DNA of 7,692 nt from Candidatus Heimdallarchaeota archaeon (GCA_029882335.1 JAOUKW010000192.1:1-7692); one strand, 5' to 3'; counted from the first letter of the stretch, positions 1-6,762 are shown. Numbers and translations: made by a program. Notes: generated by a model not told the origin, from the sequence alone.

Positions 1-237
1 GCACTCAAAGGTGTAGTAGATGCTGGCATTGAAGTACCTGTAAATGATAAGATATTTCCTGCGGAAGATGTTCTAAAAGGAGAACACATTACAAAGATTG
101 CAACAGCAATTGAAACTGAGAACAAAGAAGCCTTCCAACAAAAATTTGCGAGATATCACGCAAATAAGGTAAAAACCGATGGTTTATCAAAATTAGTTGA
201 TAAAACAGTAAAATCCATTGATAAGGAGGTAAAATAA
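1..237 (+). CDS. rpl18: Large ribosomal subunit protein uL18 (archaeal L18/L5e family), 3' end only
   Basis: This is the last 78 codons of a gene that begins before the window; the frame is open from base 1 and stops with TAA at 235-237. The encoded tail reads GVVDAGIEVP, then FPAEDVLKGEHI, then a charged, lysine-rich helix ending SIDKEVK. This matches the C-terminal region of archaeal uL18, which binds 5S rRNA in the central protuberance of the large subunit. Position strongly supports the call, because uL18 directly precedes uS5 in the archaeal spc-like operon. The start and the 5S-binding N-terminal part are outside the window. The last codons contain the ribosome binding site of uS5, so the two are probably translationally coupled. 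Confidence 0.9.
   Translation, partial: ALKGVVDAGIEVPVNDKIFPAEDVLKGEHITKIATAIETENKEAFQQKFARYHANKVKTDGLSKLVDKTVKSIDKEVK
223..230 (+). promoter_or_regulatory. Shine-Dalgarno site for uS5
   Basis: AAGGAGGT is a strong match to the complement of the archaeal 16S rRNA 3' end. It lies 8 bases before the ATG at 239 and inside the last codons of uL18. It fixes the uS5 start. Confidence 0.85.
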
Positions 238-238
238 T

Positions 239-856
239 ATGAGTATAGAAGAGTGGGAACCTAGGACTCGATTAGGAGAAGAAGTAAAAGAAGGAAGAAT
301 TACATCAATAGAAGAAATTTTCCAGAGAGGAATTCCAATTCAAGAATATGAAATTGTTGATATATTACTTCCAGATTTGACTGAAGAAGTAGTTGAAATT
401 AATTTAGTTCAAAAAATGAGTAGTGCAGGTAGAAAAAGACGATTTCAGGCAACTATGGTTGTAGGAAACAAAGATGGTTATATTGGAATTGCACAGGCAA
501 AGGTACGAGAAATTGGACCTGCAATCAGACATGCCATTCAACTTGCAAAAATGAATATTACTCCAGTAAGAAGAGGATGTGGCTCATGGGAATGTAGATG
601 TGATCATTCACATTCAGTACCCTTTAAAACACAGGGAAGAACTAGTTCTGTAAGAATTGAGATAATTCCTGCACCAAGAGGAACTGGATTAGCTGCTGGA
701 AATGTTGCTAAAACCGTATTGGATCTTGCTGGAATTAAAGATGTTTGGACAAGGACATCTGGTGATACTACAACAACATCGAATTTTGCAAAAGCAACTT
801 TTGAGGCTTTAAAGGCTACTTATAACATTCTGCCACCAGCAGAATGGCAGAGGTGA
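239..856 (+). CDS. rps5: Small ribosomal subunit protein uS5 (archaeal S5)
   Basis: A 205-residue uS5, a normal archaeal length. It sits in the small subunit near the mRNA entry channel and takes part in decoding accuracy. An N-terminal extension typical of archaea (WEPRTRLGEEVKEG, residues 6-19) is followed by the double-stranded-RNA-binding-like domain (about 50-115, including VVGNKDGYIG at 74-83 and VRRGCGSWECRC at 110-121). The C-terminal domain carries IIPAPRGTG (142-150), AGIKDVWTRTSGDT (164-177) and NFAKATFEAL (182-191). The loop usually written GxGxGK reads GIAQAK here (83-88), an unusual version. The tail TYNILPPAEW resembles the eukaryotic RPS2 segment after NFAKATF. The ATG start is fixed by the strong Shine-Dalgarno at 223-230. 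The stop TGA lies inside the ribosome binding site of uL30. Confidence 0.97.
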   Translation: MSIEEWEPRTRLGEEVKEGRITSIEEIFQRGIPIQEYEIVDILLPDLTEEVVEINLVQKMSSAGRKRRFQATMVVGNKDGYIGIAQAKVREIGPAIRHAIQLAKMNITPVRRGCGSWECRCDHSHSVPFKTQGRTSSVRIEIIPAPRGTGLAAGNVAKTVLDLAGIKDVWTRTSGDTTTTSNFAKATFEALKATYNILPPAEWQR

Positions 857-857
857 T
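850..857 (+). promoter_or_regulatory. Shine-Dalgarno site for uL30, containing the uS5 stop codon
   Basis: GAGGTGAT pairs fully with the archaeal anti-Shine-Dalgarno (AUCACCUC). It ends 4 bases before the ATG at 862 and includes the TGA stop of uS5 at 854-856. This decides the uL30 start in favour of 862; the in-frame ATG at 844 lies upstream of the site. Confidence 0.85.
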
Positions 858-861
858 TATA

Positions 862-1332
862 ATGACAAATGCTGTAGCTATAGTAAGATTACGAGGAAAA
901 GTAAATCGAAACTATGATGTTGAGCACACAATGAAATTACTTCGATTACACAAACCCAATCATGCTGTTATCTTTCCAAATAATGAAGCTATTCAAGGAA
1001 TGCTTCAAAAAATTAAAGATGCAGTAACATGGGGTGAAATCGATCAAAACACTGTAGAGATATTATTGAAAAAGAGAGGTGAATTGAAAGGTAAAGATAA
1101 GGTTACTGATAAACACATAAAAACCAATACCAGCTTTTCTACCATCAAGCAATTTGCAAAAGCAGTTGCATCTGGTGAGGCGAAAATAACTGATATACCT
1201 GATATTCAACCGGTGTTTCGTTTAACACCACCCAGAAAAGGATTTACTTCACTAAAAAATCCCTACAACAGAAGAGGTGACTTGGGTTACCGAGGATCAG
1301 ATATTATTACACTGATCGACCGAATGACATAG
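862..1332 (+). CDS. rpl30: Large ribosomal subunit protein uL30 (archaeal L30, eukaryotic uL30/RPL7 family)
   Basis: From the ATG at 862 the protein is 156 residues, the usual size of archaeal uL30 and far longer than the ~60-residue bacterial form. The start MTNAVAIVRLRGKVNRNYDVEHTM and the segment LLRLHKPNHAVIFPN are characteristic, as is the C-terminal run with RLTPPRKGF and the basic NPYNRRGDLGYRG. It binds 23S rRNA on the solvent side of the large subunit. An in-frame ATG at 844 would add MAEVII, but it overlaps the end of uS5 and has the Shine-Dalgarno behind it, so it was not used. Translation is probably coupled to uS5. The stop TAG at 1330-1332 overlaps the ribosome binding site of uL15. 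Confidence 0.95.
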   Translation: MTNAVAIVRLRGKVNRNYDVEHTMKLLRLHKPNHAVIFPNNEAIQGMLQKIKDAVTWGEIDQNTVEILLKKRGELKGKDKVTDKHIKTNTSFSTIKQFAKAVASGEAKITDIPDIQPVFRLTPPRKGFTSLKNPYNRRGDLGYRGSDIITLIDRMT

Positions 1333-1337
1333 GTGAT
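1331..1337 (+). promoter_or_regulatory. Shine-Dalgarno site for uL15, overlapping the uL30 stop codon
   Basis: AGGTGAT matches the archaeal 16S 3' end and lies 4 bases before the ATG at 1342. It shares two bases with the uL30 stop TAG. The GTG at 1333 is part of this site, so it is not the start codon. Confidence 0.8.
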
Positions 1338-1341
1338 AAAA

Positions 1342-1797
1342 ATGGTAGTAAGAAGAAGTAGAAAAGTACGAAAACAAAGAGGAGGTAGAAGTCATGGATG
1401 GGGTGTTGTGAAAGATCATAAAGGAAGCGGTATGAGTGGAGGAAAAGGTAATGCTGGACGTATGAGTCATAAATGGTTACAATATGTTATCCGAGAAAAA
1501 GAAACTGGAGAGAAAGCTCTAGGGCAGTATGGATTTAAACGACCCCAGCAATTTACTACAAAATATTCCACGATTAACACTTCACATTTGGATCAATCAA
1601 TTGATAGTTTAGTCAATAGTGGTAAAGCTTCCAAGGATGGAGATGTTTATCAAATCGATCTAAATACACTCGGGATTACAAAATTACTCGCTCAGGGTGA
1701 TATTTCACGAAAAATTAATATTACAGTGAAAATTGCTACCGAGCGAGCCATTAAAAAAGTAACAGAGAGTGGTGGTAAAGTCATTTTACCTGAATAA
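1342..1797 (+). CDS. rpl15: Large ribosomal subunit protein uL15 (archaeal L15, eukaryotic L27a family)
   Basis: A 151-residue protein starting at the ATG at 1342 (MVVRRSRKVRKQRGG). The very basic, glycine-rich N-terminal extension, with GGRSHGWG, KDHKGSGMSGGKGNAG and MSHKW in the first 50 residues, is the rRNA-threading arm of uL15. The second half (after YGFKRPQQF) forms the globular domain, with the usual ending in which a valine/isoleucine-rich strand follows AIKKVTESGGKV. It assembles on 23S rRNA in the large subunit. This is the last gene of the ribosomal block. In many archaea secY and adk come next, but here a convergent minus-strand operon follows after 135 bp, so the transcript must end between them. 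Confidence 0.95.
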   Translation: MVVRRSRKVRKQRGGRSHGWGVVKDHKGSGMSGGKGNAGRMSHKWLQYVIREKETGEKALGQYGFKRPQQFTTKYSTINTSHLDQSIDSLVNSGKASKDGDVYQIDLNTLGITKLLAQGDISRKINITVKIATERAIKKVTESGGKVILPE

Positions 1798-1889
1798 TAC
1801 GTAAATAATCCTTACATAACTCAATAAAATATAATAATTAAAATCATTAATATAATCAGACATATTTGTTTCAATATTGATTCAGTATA

Positions 1890-1912
1890 TTTTTAGACTA
1901 ATATGATTTTTT
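1890..1912 (+). terminator. Probable T-tract terminator of the ribosomal operon
   Basis: The 135-bp convergent intergenic region (1798-1932) holds a T5 run at 1890-1894 and a T6 run at 1907-1912 on the plus strand. Archaeal RNA polymerase terminates at U-tracts without needing a hairpin, and the ribosomal transcript has to stop before the facing minus-strand gene. No clear hairpin was seen, and the A-runs that could stop the opposite transcript are shorter. Confidence 0.35.
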
Positions 1913-1932
1913 CAAGGTTAAAATAATTAATA

Positions 1933-2370
1933 TTATGAGACATATACACTTGGTTTGATTTCGATGGTATCTCTAGTAAATAATTTAGATTGTAAATTTG
2001 TTTTCATGATCTCCATGAAGGAAGTATAATCAGATTTACTCCTAAATAAAATACTCACAATACCAATATTTGAATTCAATTGAATTTCCTTATGACTTGT
2101 ATCATTAACCAAACCAATTACATTATCATATGAGATATAGAAATGTCTTTCATCAATCTTTTGTAAATCTTCAGGTGATTTTCCAGAAACCTTTTTTCTG
2201 TATAATATATCTCTAACAGAGGAAACTATTGGTATTCTAAAGGTATTTCTTGCCCACATAAATATGAATGTAAGTCCATTATTGTCCGTCTTTACATCAA
2301 AAAAATACCTTGCCATAGGAAAATCGTTTTTATATATGCCAACTCCTTTATAATTCATATTACTGCTCAT
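1933..2370 (-). CDS. Unrecognised 145-residue protein encoded with atpD
   Basis: I do not recognise this family. The gene overlaps the end of atpD by ATGA (2367-2370), and a Shine-Dalgarno GAGGTGG lies 4 bases upstream, so it is translated from the atpD transcript. The start at 2370 is supported by both; a second ATG four codons in is possible. The sequence has no signal peptide, membrane span or cysteine cluster. It reads as alternating short hydrophobic strands (for example LTFIFMWA at 33-40, FRIPIVSSVRDILY at 44-57, HFYISYDNVIGLV at 76-88, IGIVSILFR at 102-110) followed by one amphipathic helix at about 112-130 (SKSDYTSFMEIMKTNLQSKL). That order resembles a PH-like fold, but this is inference from pattern only. 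A role linked to the ATP synthase is suggested only by the operon. Confidence 0.75.
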   Translation of the reverse strand: MSSNMNYKGVGIYKNDFPMARYFFDVKTDNNGLTFIFMWARNTFRIPIVSSVRDILYRKKVSGKSPEDLQKIDERHFYISYDNVIGLVNDTSHKEIQLNSNIGIVSILFRSKSDYTSFMEIMKTNLQSKLFTRDTIEIKPSVYVS

Positions 2371-3029
2371 AATTCCACCTCAATTACTTCTGCTTCTCCC
2401 TGTAATCTATTTTTAACAAATTTCATTCTTGAAAATTGTTCTCTTTCCTCCTCTTCCAATGCTATATCAATAAATCTTGCTGTATTTTTTAACCGAGGAA
2501 TAATTATATGGTTTAATGCATTTACTCTTCTTTTAGTATTATTTATCTCATAGGCTAACTTCTGTAGTGTGGCAATTTTTTCAGCCAAAACTACAACTGA
2601 GTAAATATAACTTCTAAAAGCGGTAATTGTGTCATCTAATGCACTAGATGTACTTTCTGCATTATAAAATGGATAGGGTAGCTCACTCTTTTTGACTGAT
2701 AATTTTGGTGTCTTTACACCCATGATATTCCTTGTGCTTGCATGTAGATACATTGTTTCAGGTGCAGAGAACCCAATTTCTTTGAGTTTATAGGTACCCA
2801 ATTTAAAACTGGCTACACCTAACTGTTCATGAGCTTTTGTTAATACTTCATCAGCTTCTGATTGAGCGTCCTTTACTTCTTCAAGAACATTGTAAAACTC
2901 AATAATCAGAGCATCCATTTTTTCTTTTAGTAAATCATGTCCATGGGTAGCTAATTTTACTTTATTCTTAAATAGTAGAAGTTGCATTCGAGTTGGAGGT
3001 ACATTTCTAACTCGGTTATCTGTGCTCAT
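2367..3029 (-). CDS. atpD: A-type (V/A-type) ATP synthase subunit D
   Basis: A 220-residue protein of the V-type ATPase subunit D family, close to the usual 200-215. Subunit D is the rotating central-stalk shaft inside the A3B3 head, the counterpart of bacterial gamma; it couples ion flow through the membrane ring to ATP synthesis. The conserved N-terminal segment VPPTRMQLLLFKNKVKLA (10-27) begins the first long coiled-coil helix. The second long helix near the C-terminus has the hallmark KRRVNALNHIIIPRL and a following acidic EEEERE. The middle (about 75-125) is the globular tip. It stands apart from the other ATP synthase genes here, facing the ribosomal operon. A TATA box sits about 26 bases before the ATG, so the mRNA is probably leaderless. 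The only companion gene is the downstream 145-residue protein. Confidence 0.95.
   Translation of the reverse strand: MSTDNRVRNVPPTRMQLLLFKNKVKLATHGHDLLKEKMDALIIEFYNVLEEVKDAQSEADEVLTKAHEQLGVASFKLGTYKLKEIGFSAPETMYLHASTRNIMGVKTPKLSVKKSELPYPFYNAESTSSALDDTITAFRSYIYSVVVLAEKIATLQKLAYEINNTKRRVNALNHIIIPRLKNTARFIDIALEEEEREQFSRMKFVKNRLQGEAEVIEVEL
2375..2381 (-). promoter_or_regulatory. Shine-Dalgarno site for the gene after atpD
   Basis: GAGGTGG on the minus strand lies inside the last codons of atpD, 4 bases before the ATG at 2370. It supports coupled translation and chooses the start of the 145-residue protein. Confidence 0.7.
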
Positions 3030-3050
3030 AAAATCATTTCTACTTCTAAT

Positions 3051-3060
3051 ATTATTTATA
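3051..3060 (-). promoter_or_regulatory. TATA box of the atpD operon, at leaderless distance
   Basis: On the minus strand TATAAATAAT is centred about 26 bases before the atpD ATG (3029). That is the standard archaeal TATA-to-start distance, so transcription should begin at or next to the ATG. No Shine-Dalgarno precedes this ATG, which agrees. Read on the plus strand the same bases (ATTATTTATA) could also serve the divergent transcript. Confidence 0.65.
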
Positions 3061-3095
3061 CTTACGATTGTGATACTATAATTTTCTCAAAATTC

Positions 3096-3200
3096 ATGGA
3101 AGACAATGATTATTTGATTTCTAGTTCCACCAACAAGAAGGCAATTTTATTTATTTTCTATTTAATTATCATTGTTGGTATAGCTTCCTTTTTTAATTGA
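3096..3200 (+). CDS. Possible 34-residue single-span membrane protein upstream of aglB
   Basis: A short frame from the ATG at 3096 to the TGA at 3198-3200, in the gap between atpD and aglB. The first 15 residues are polar (MEDNDYLISSSTNKK) and the rest is one hydrophobic segment (residues 16-33, AILFIFYLIIIVGIASFF). The two lysines before the span predict an N-inside orientation. The frame extends upstream to 2982, but that part overlaps atpD antisense and does not look like protein. A TATA-like TTTATA at 3055-3060 is about 36-41 bases upstream of the ATG; no Shine-Dalgarno is seen. Its position before STT3 recalls the tiny eukaryotic OST subunit Ost4, but no sequence similarity is claimed. 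In AT-rich DNA a hydrophobic frame of this size can arise by chance. Confidence 0.3.
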   Translation: MEDNDYLISSSTNKKAILFIFYLIIIVGIASFFN

Positions 3201-3262
3201 TTTTGTTTGAGTTGAATTATACTCTCATAGTATTAGAATACCCTAGGATTGATGATACTTAT

Positions 3263-5581
3263 ATGTCCACCCAAGAAATTGATTTAGTTGACTGGCTAAA
3301 AGAAAGATATGAGAACATAAAGAAAAGTATAGTAGATCATTTCGATGAATACACTCTGAGTAAGCAAAAAGTTGCACATCATATATCTCTGACCTTAACC
3401 CTAATTATTTCGTTATTAATTAGATTATTCCCAACTTTCAAGGGTTGGGAGCCAACTATTAAGGCTTTTGATCCATATATGCAATTACGATCTGCAGAGT
3501 ATATTCTTGAACATGGTTTACTATCGTTCTTTTATTGGCACGATTATTATTCATGGTACCCATATGGAAGACCTATGGGTATATCAATGTATATTGCAGT
3601 ACCTCTTGCGATTATATTAATTTATAAAGTAGGACTGTTTTTAGGCTTCAATATGACACTAAAAGTTGCTGCATATTTAGTACCTGTTGTATTTGGTGTA
3701 ATTGCAGTTTATTTTATGTATTTATTGGGTAAAGAATTAATTTCCCCAAGAGCTGGATTAATTGCTGCATTATTAATGTCGGTTGCACCTGCATTTCTTA
3801 CCAGGTCGATCGCTGGATTTGTTGATAATGAATCTGTTGGTGTTTTATTTACAATAATGACCCTTTATTTCTTCTCAAGATCAATTCTGCGAGATAGTAA
3901 CAGAAGTGGTATATTTGCTGGATTATCCATGTTCTTACTGGGTTCTTCATGGGGTGCTTTTAGATTTACCTATGATTTACTGGCTGTTATAGCTATGGTA
4001 TTTGTAATTAGTGGGAAATTTTCTCCAAGATTCTTTAAGACATATCTGTATACATTATCAGTATCAGTTTATTTTATGATTGGTATCCCTCGTATTGGAG
4101 GTAGTTTTGTCATGGGAACTGAAGGATTGGCACCAATTGGAATGATTGTATTTCTAATTTTGATAAGCGTTTTACAGAACGTATCAAAAGATCTCCATCC
4201 AGATACATTTAGAAGAATTATTGTTACTGGATTTATGTCCATAACCATCTTAATGACTATAATATTAATTATTTTGAATGCAGTTGATAGTGTTGACTCA
4301 ATAGGAAGTAAATTTATTTCAGTAATTCTTCCCACGGAGAGAAATGACCTACCGTTGATAGATTCTGTTTCAGAACATTTACCTATGGCATGGGGTAATC
4401 TCTATGCAAATGTTTCAACTCTCGTATTCTTTATACCACTTGGTATTTACTATGGAATCAGAAAGCCAACTGAGAAGAATTTAATAATCCTAACTTTTGG
4501 AATTATTACTATATTATTTTCAGGTTCTATGGTTCGTTTAATGTTATTATTAGCACCAGCAGCTATACTTCTTACTGCATTGGCAATTGATAGTTTACTA
4601 ATTCCTTATGCATATGTAGCACATGGAAGAATTAAATTAAGTAAAACCACAATGACATTACCCAGTATTACAGGTCAAAACTCTGCATTAACATATTTCA
4701 TTGTTTATTGTTTGATTTTGGTGATGTTAGGTACATCTATTAATAGAGCTGATCGAATAGCTAATCCTGAGCTGACACCTTCTTTATCAGAATCCGGAAG
4801 TCCAAACGATGCAGTTACTGATTGGTTAGATGCCTTTACTTGGATGCAAGAACATACCAGTTATGAAGCATGGGCTGCAGATAATTTATATAGTGGATTA
4901 GGCAGTGGCCAACCACCAGTTATGCTATCATGGTGGGATTATGGATATTATATTACCAACCAAGGTGGAACTGTAACATTGGCAGATAATGCAACATCAA
5001 ATAGTACACAAATCGGTGTAGTTGGAACAATGCTTATGTGGAACACTACTGCTGCATTAAATTTAATGTATCTGTATAATGTAAAGTACGTCTTAGTTTA
5101 TCCCGCAGGAGGTGCATTATCCTTTGGTTCCGATATAGGAAAAAGTACTTGGATGATTAAAATTTCGGAACAATATACTCCTGAATTCGGTGTAAGAGAG
5201 GATGATTATTTCAGTGACACTGAAAATCAATACCAAGCACCATATTTTGATAGTGTATTATGGAATTTAATGAGTTATAGATCTTCAAATATGGATACTG
5301 CAAGTGGAGCTCCATTTACAAATGATCCTCGGTTAGAGCAGTTATTACCCAATTATCAAGAACAAATGGGTGGTCCTGATGAACCAGACCTTGTGTATTT
5401 CAGAGAAGCATGGAGAAGTAGAGGAATCGATTTACAAAATCCCTACCAATTTCCAATTATCCGTATTTTTGAAGTTAATTACCCCGATGATATTCTCCAA
5501 AGAGTTAGAGATTTTCAAGATACCATGGCAAATGTTTATGCAGCAATAGCTGCAGAGAATGCTGCTGAAGAAGGCGAATAA
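3263..5581 (+). CDS. aglB: Oligosaccharyltransferase AglB (STT3 family)
   Basis: A 772-residue STT3/AglB protein, counted from the ATG at 3263. It transfers a lipid-linked glycan from a dolichol carrier to asparagine in N-x-S/T sites on the outer face of the membrane. A hydrophilic N-terminus of about 40 residues precedes a many-spanning membrane domain (about 42-493), followed by a globular extracellular domain of about 280 residues. Family motifs, in order: the first acidic motif FDPYMQLR with D70; the second, FVDNE, with D188 and E190; the TIXE-type loop SVSEH with E371; R425 in MVRLMLLLAPA; WWDYG at 557-561; and the DK motif DIGKSTWMI with D624, K627, M631 and I632. All expected metal-, peptide- and sequon-binding residues are present, so it should be active. 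The frame runs open to a TTG at 3197, but the ATG at 3263 leaves a natural N-terminus. There is no clear Shine-Dalgarno; TTATACT near 3218-3224 may be its TATA box. Confidence 0.95.
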   Translation: MSTQEIDLVDWLKERYENIKKSIVDHFDEYTLSKQKVAHHISLTLTLIISLLIRLFPTFKGWEPTIKAFDPYMQLRSAEYILEHGLLSFFYWHDYYSWYPYGRPMGISMYIAVPLAIILIYKVGLFLGFNMTLKVAAYLVPVVFGVIAVYFMYLLGKELISPRAGLIAALLMSVAPAFLTRSIAGFVDNESVGVLFTIMTLYFFSRSILRDSNRSGIFAGLSMFLLGSSWGAFRFTYDLLAVIAMVFVISGKFSPRFFKTYLYTLSVSVYFMIGIPRIGGSFVMGTEGLAPIGMIVFLILISVLQNVSKDLHPDTFRRIIVTGFMSITILMTIILIILNAVDSVDSIGSKFISVILPTERNDLPLIDSVSEHLPMAWGNLYANVSTLVFFIPLGIYYGIRKPTEKNLIILTFGIITILFSGSMVRLMLLLAPAAILLTALAIDSLLIPYAYVAHGRIKLSKTTMTLPSITGQNSALTYFIVYCLILVMLGTSINRADRIANPELTPSLSESGSPNDAVTDWLDAFTWMQEHTSYEAWAADNLYSGLGSGQPPVMLSWWDYGYYITNQGGTVTLADNATSNSTQIGVVGTMLMWNTTAALNLMYLYNVKYVLVYPAGGALSFGSDIGKSTWMIKISEQYTPEFGVREDDYFSDTENQYQAPYFDSVLWNLMSYRSSNMDTASGAPFTNDPRLEQLLPNYQEQMGGPDEPDLVYFREAWRSRGIDLQNPYQFPIIRIFEVNYPDDILQRVRDFQDTMANVYAAIAAENAAEEGE

Positions 5582-5722
5582 TTTCTAAACTAAATTAATA
5601 CTCAAACAATAAAAATTTCAGCTACTTTAATTCAATAACAACCAATCTGTAATTATAAATGAAATTAATTAAAAAAATAGTTGATATTTCAAATTAACCA
5701 TTTTTCATAACAATACCATATC

Positions 5723-5763
5723 ATTGTAATTTCATGACCAAAATGAAATTGGTAGATTACAAT
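5723..5763 (+). repeat. Bulged inverted repeat upstream of the M50 protease gene
   Basis: ATTGTAATTTCAT at 5723-5735 faces ATGAAA at 5743-5748 and TTACAAT at 5757-5763, giving 13 pairs with a 7-base loop and an 8-base one-sided bulge. Another ACAAT lies at 5710-5714. It ends about 31 bases before the GTG start of the protease gene, so it may be an operator or part of the aglB 3' end. The rest of the 213-bp gap is AT-rich, with a T5 run at 5701-5705 that could end the aglB transcript. Confidence 0.4.
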
Positions 5764-5794
5764 TATTGATAACCCACTCAAGATTTATTAGACT

Positions 5795-6619
5795 GTGGAG
5801 TGTATACTGTGTGGATCTCAAAAAGATCATGAAGTCTTATATAACTGTGATTCCTGTAGAAATTCATTATGTGAAGCTCATATGAATACTCATAATTGTC
5901 GACCAAACTCTGTTAACATGGGTAAATTCACTTTTGATATATCTGATATTAATCCAAATGTCTCATACATTAGAAGAGAACCGACAAAGGATGATTATGA
6001 ACACTTCTTAAAAACAAATCGAGATATTCTTACCACTGGAAAAGAATCATTAGACCTCTTTTTAGCAATGATTTTAATCGCTTATGTTTTTGGATTCAGA
6101 AGATTAATTGATGGTGGTCAAGACCTTCAATATATTTTCTATATTGTAATTTTTCTAGCCCCTTCATTTATCCTACATGAATTAGCACATAAATATGCGG
6201 CAATAAAATACGGAAAATATGCTCGATTTACTATGATGAAGAATACAGCTCTTTTGACCTTATTTATGGGTACAATTGGAATCTTATTTGCAGCACCAGG
6301 AGCTACAGTGATATTAGGAAAATCAACCAAACGAGAAAATGGTATTTTTGCAGCTGCAGGGCCTATGATTAATTTTGGTATAGCATTTATTACATTTATA
6401 ATATTTCTTAGTTTTCCTGAAGTTTATTTTAAAACAACTACTCTACAAACTCTTCTTATTTTGAATATTGAAATTAATGCATTTCTTGGTGCATTTAATA
6501 TGCTACCTTTTGGACCACTAGATGGGAAAAAAGTAATGGATTGGAATAGTTTAATTTGGCTTGCAATAATTGTCGCGAATGCAATGATGCTTATCTATGT
6601 TTACAATCTTGGAGTATAA
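5795..6619 (+). CDS. M50 (site-2-protease-like) membrane metalloprotease with N-terminal AN1-like zinc finger
   Basis: A 274-residue membrane protein. Residues 3-35 form a small zinc-binding module with C3, C6, C18, C21, C26, H29, H33 and C35. The spacing is close to an AN1 finger, but the two histidines are three residues apart rather than the usual five. A polar linker (about 36-85) leads to the membrane domain with about six hydrophobic segments. The protease core has HELAH at 128-132 (H128, E129, H132), AAGPMIN at 187-193 and NMLPFGPLDGKK at 235-246 with the third zinc ligand D243. These are the three M50 motifs, so an active intramembrane protease is predicted; the substrate is unknown. 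The GTG at 5795 is the only start that keeps C3 and C6; a stop lies two codons upstream. It has its own intergenic region with an inverted repeat, so it is probably a separate transcript. Confidence 0.88.
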   Translation: MECILCGSQKDHEVLYNCDSCRNSLCEAHMNTHNCRPNSVNMGKFTFDISDINPNVSYIRREPTKDDYEHFLKTNRDILTTGKESLDLFLAMILIAYVFGFRRLIDGGQDLQYIFYIVIFLAPSFILHELAHKYAAIKYGKYARFTMMKNTALLTLFMGTIGILFAAPGATVILGKSTKRENGIFAAAGPMINFGIAFITFIIFLSFPEVYFKTTTLQTLLILNIEINAFLGAFNMLPFGPLDGKKVMDWNSLIWLAIIVANAMMLIYVYNLGV

Positions 6620-6710
6620 GATAGGAACTTTAGGAAAGTACCTAGATGGTGGTATAATTAAATAAAAACCAATTAGAATTCAATACATTATTTTGATTGT
6701 AATTGACATA

Positions 6711-6719
6711 TTTTTTTTT
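6711..6719 (+). terminator. T9 tract after the M50 protease gene
   Basis: Nine T residues in a row on the plus strand, about 92 bases after the protease stop and before the convergent tRNA gene. This suits an archaeal U-tract terminator. No strong hairpin was seen in front of it. Confidence 0.45.
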
Positions 6720-6762
6720 AAAACTTTTGAAATTTGAGCTAATCGGATTTTTAATTTGAAAG

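Noticed and set aside
844..861. Upstream in-frame ATG that would extend uL30 by six residues (MAEVII).
   Set aside because: It overlaps uS5 and lies before the strong Shine-Dalgarno at 850-857, which points to the ATG at 862; family alignment also begins at MTNAV.
1333..1341. GTG as a start for uL15.
   Set aside because: The GTG is part of the AGGTGAT ribosome binding site; the ATG at 1342 is correctly spaced from it.
2982..3095. N-terminal part of the plus-strand frame before the 34-residue candidate.
   Set aside because: It is largely antisense to the start of atpD and its promoter; the composition does not look like protein.
3197..3262. TTG-initiated 22-residue N-terminal extension of AglB, overlapping the small upstream frame by TTGA.
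   Set aside because: TTG starts are rare, no Shine-Dalgarno precedes it, and the ATG at 3263 gives a normal hydrophilic N-terminus; kept only as a remote alternative.
4069..4335. 88-residue minus-strand frame.
   Set aside because: It lies wholly inside aglB in a conserved membrane region; it is an antisense shadow of a hydrophobic coding sequence.
6139..6330. 63-residue minus-strand frame.
   Set aside because: It is antisense to the HELAH region of the M50 protease, with no own start signals.
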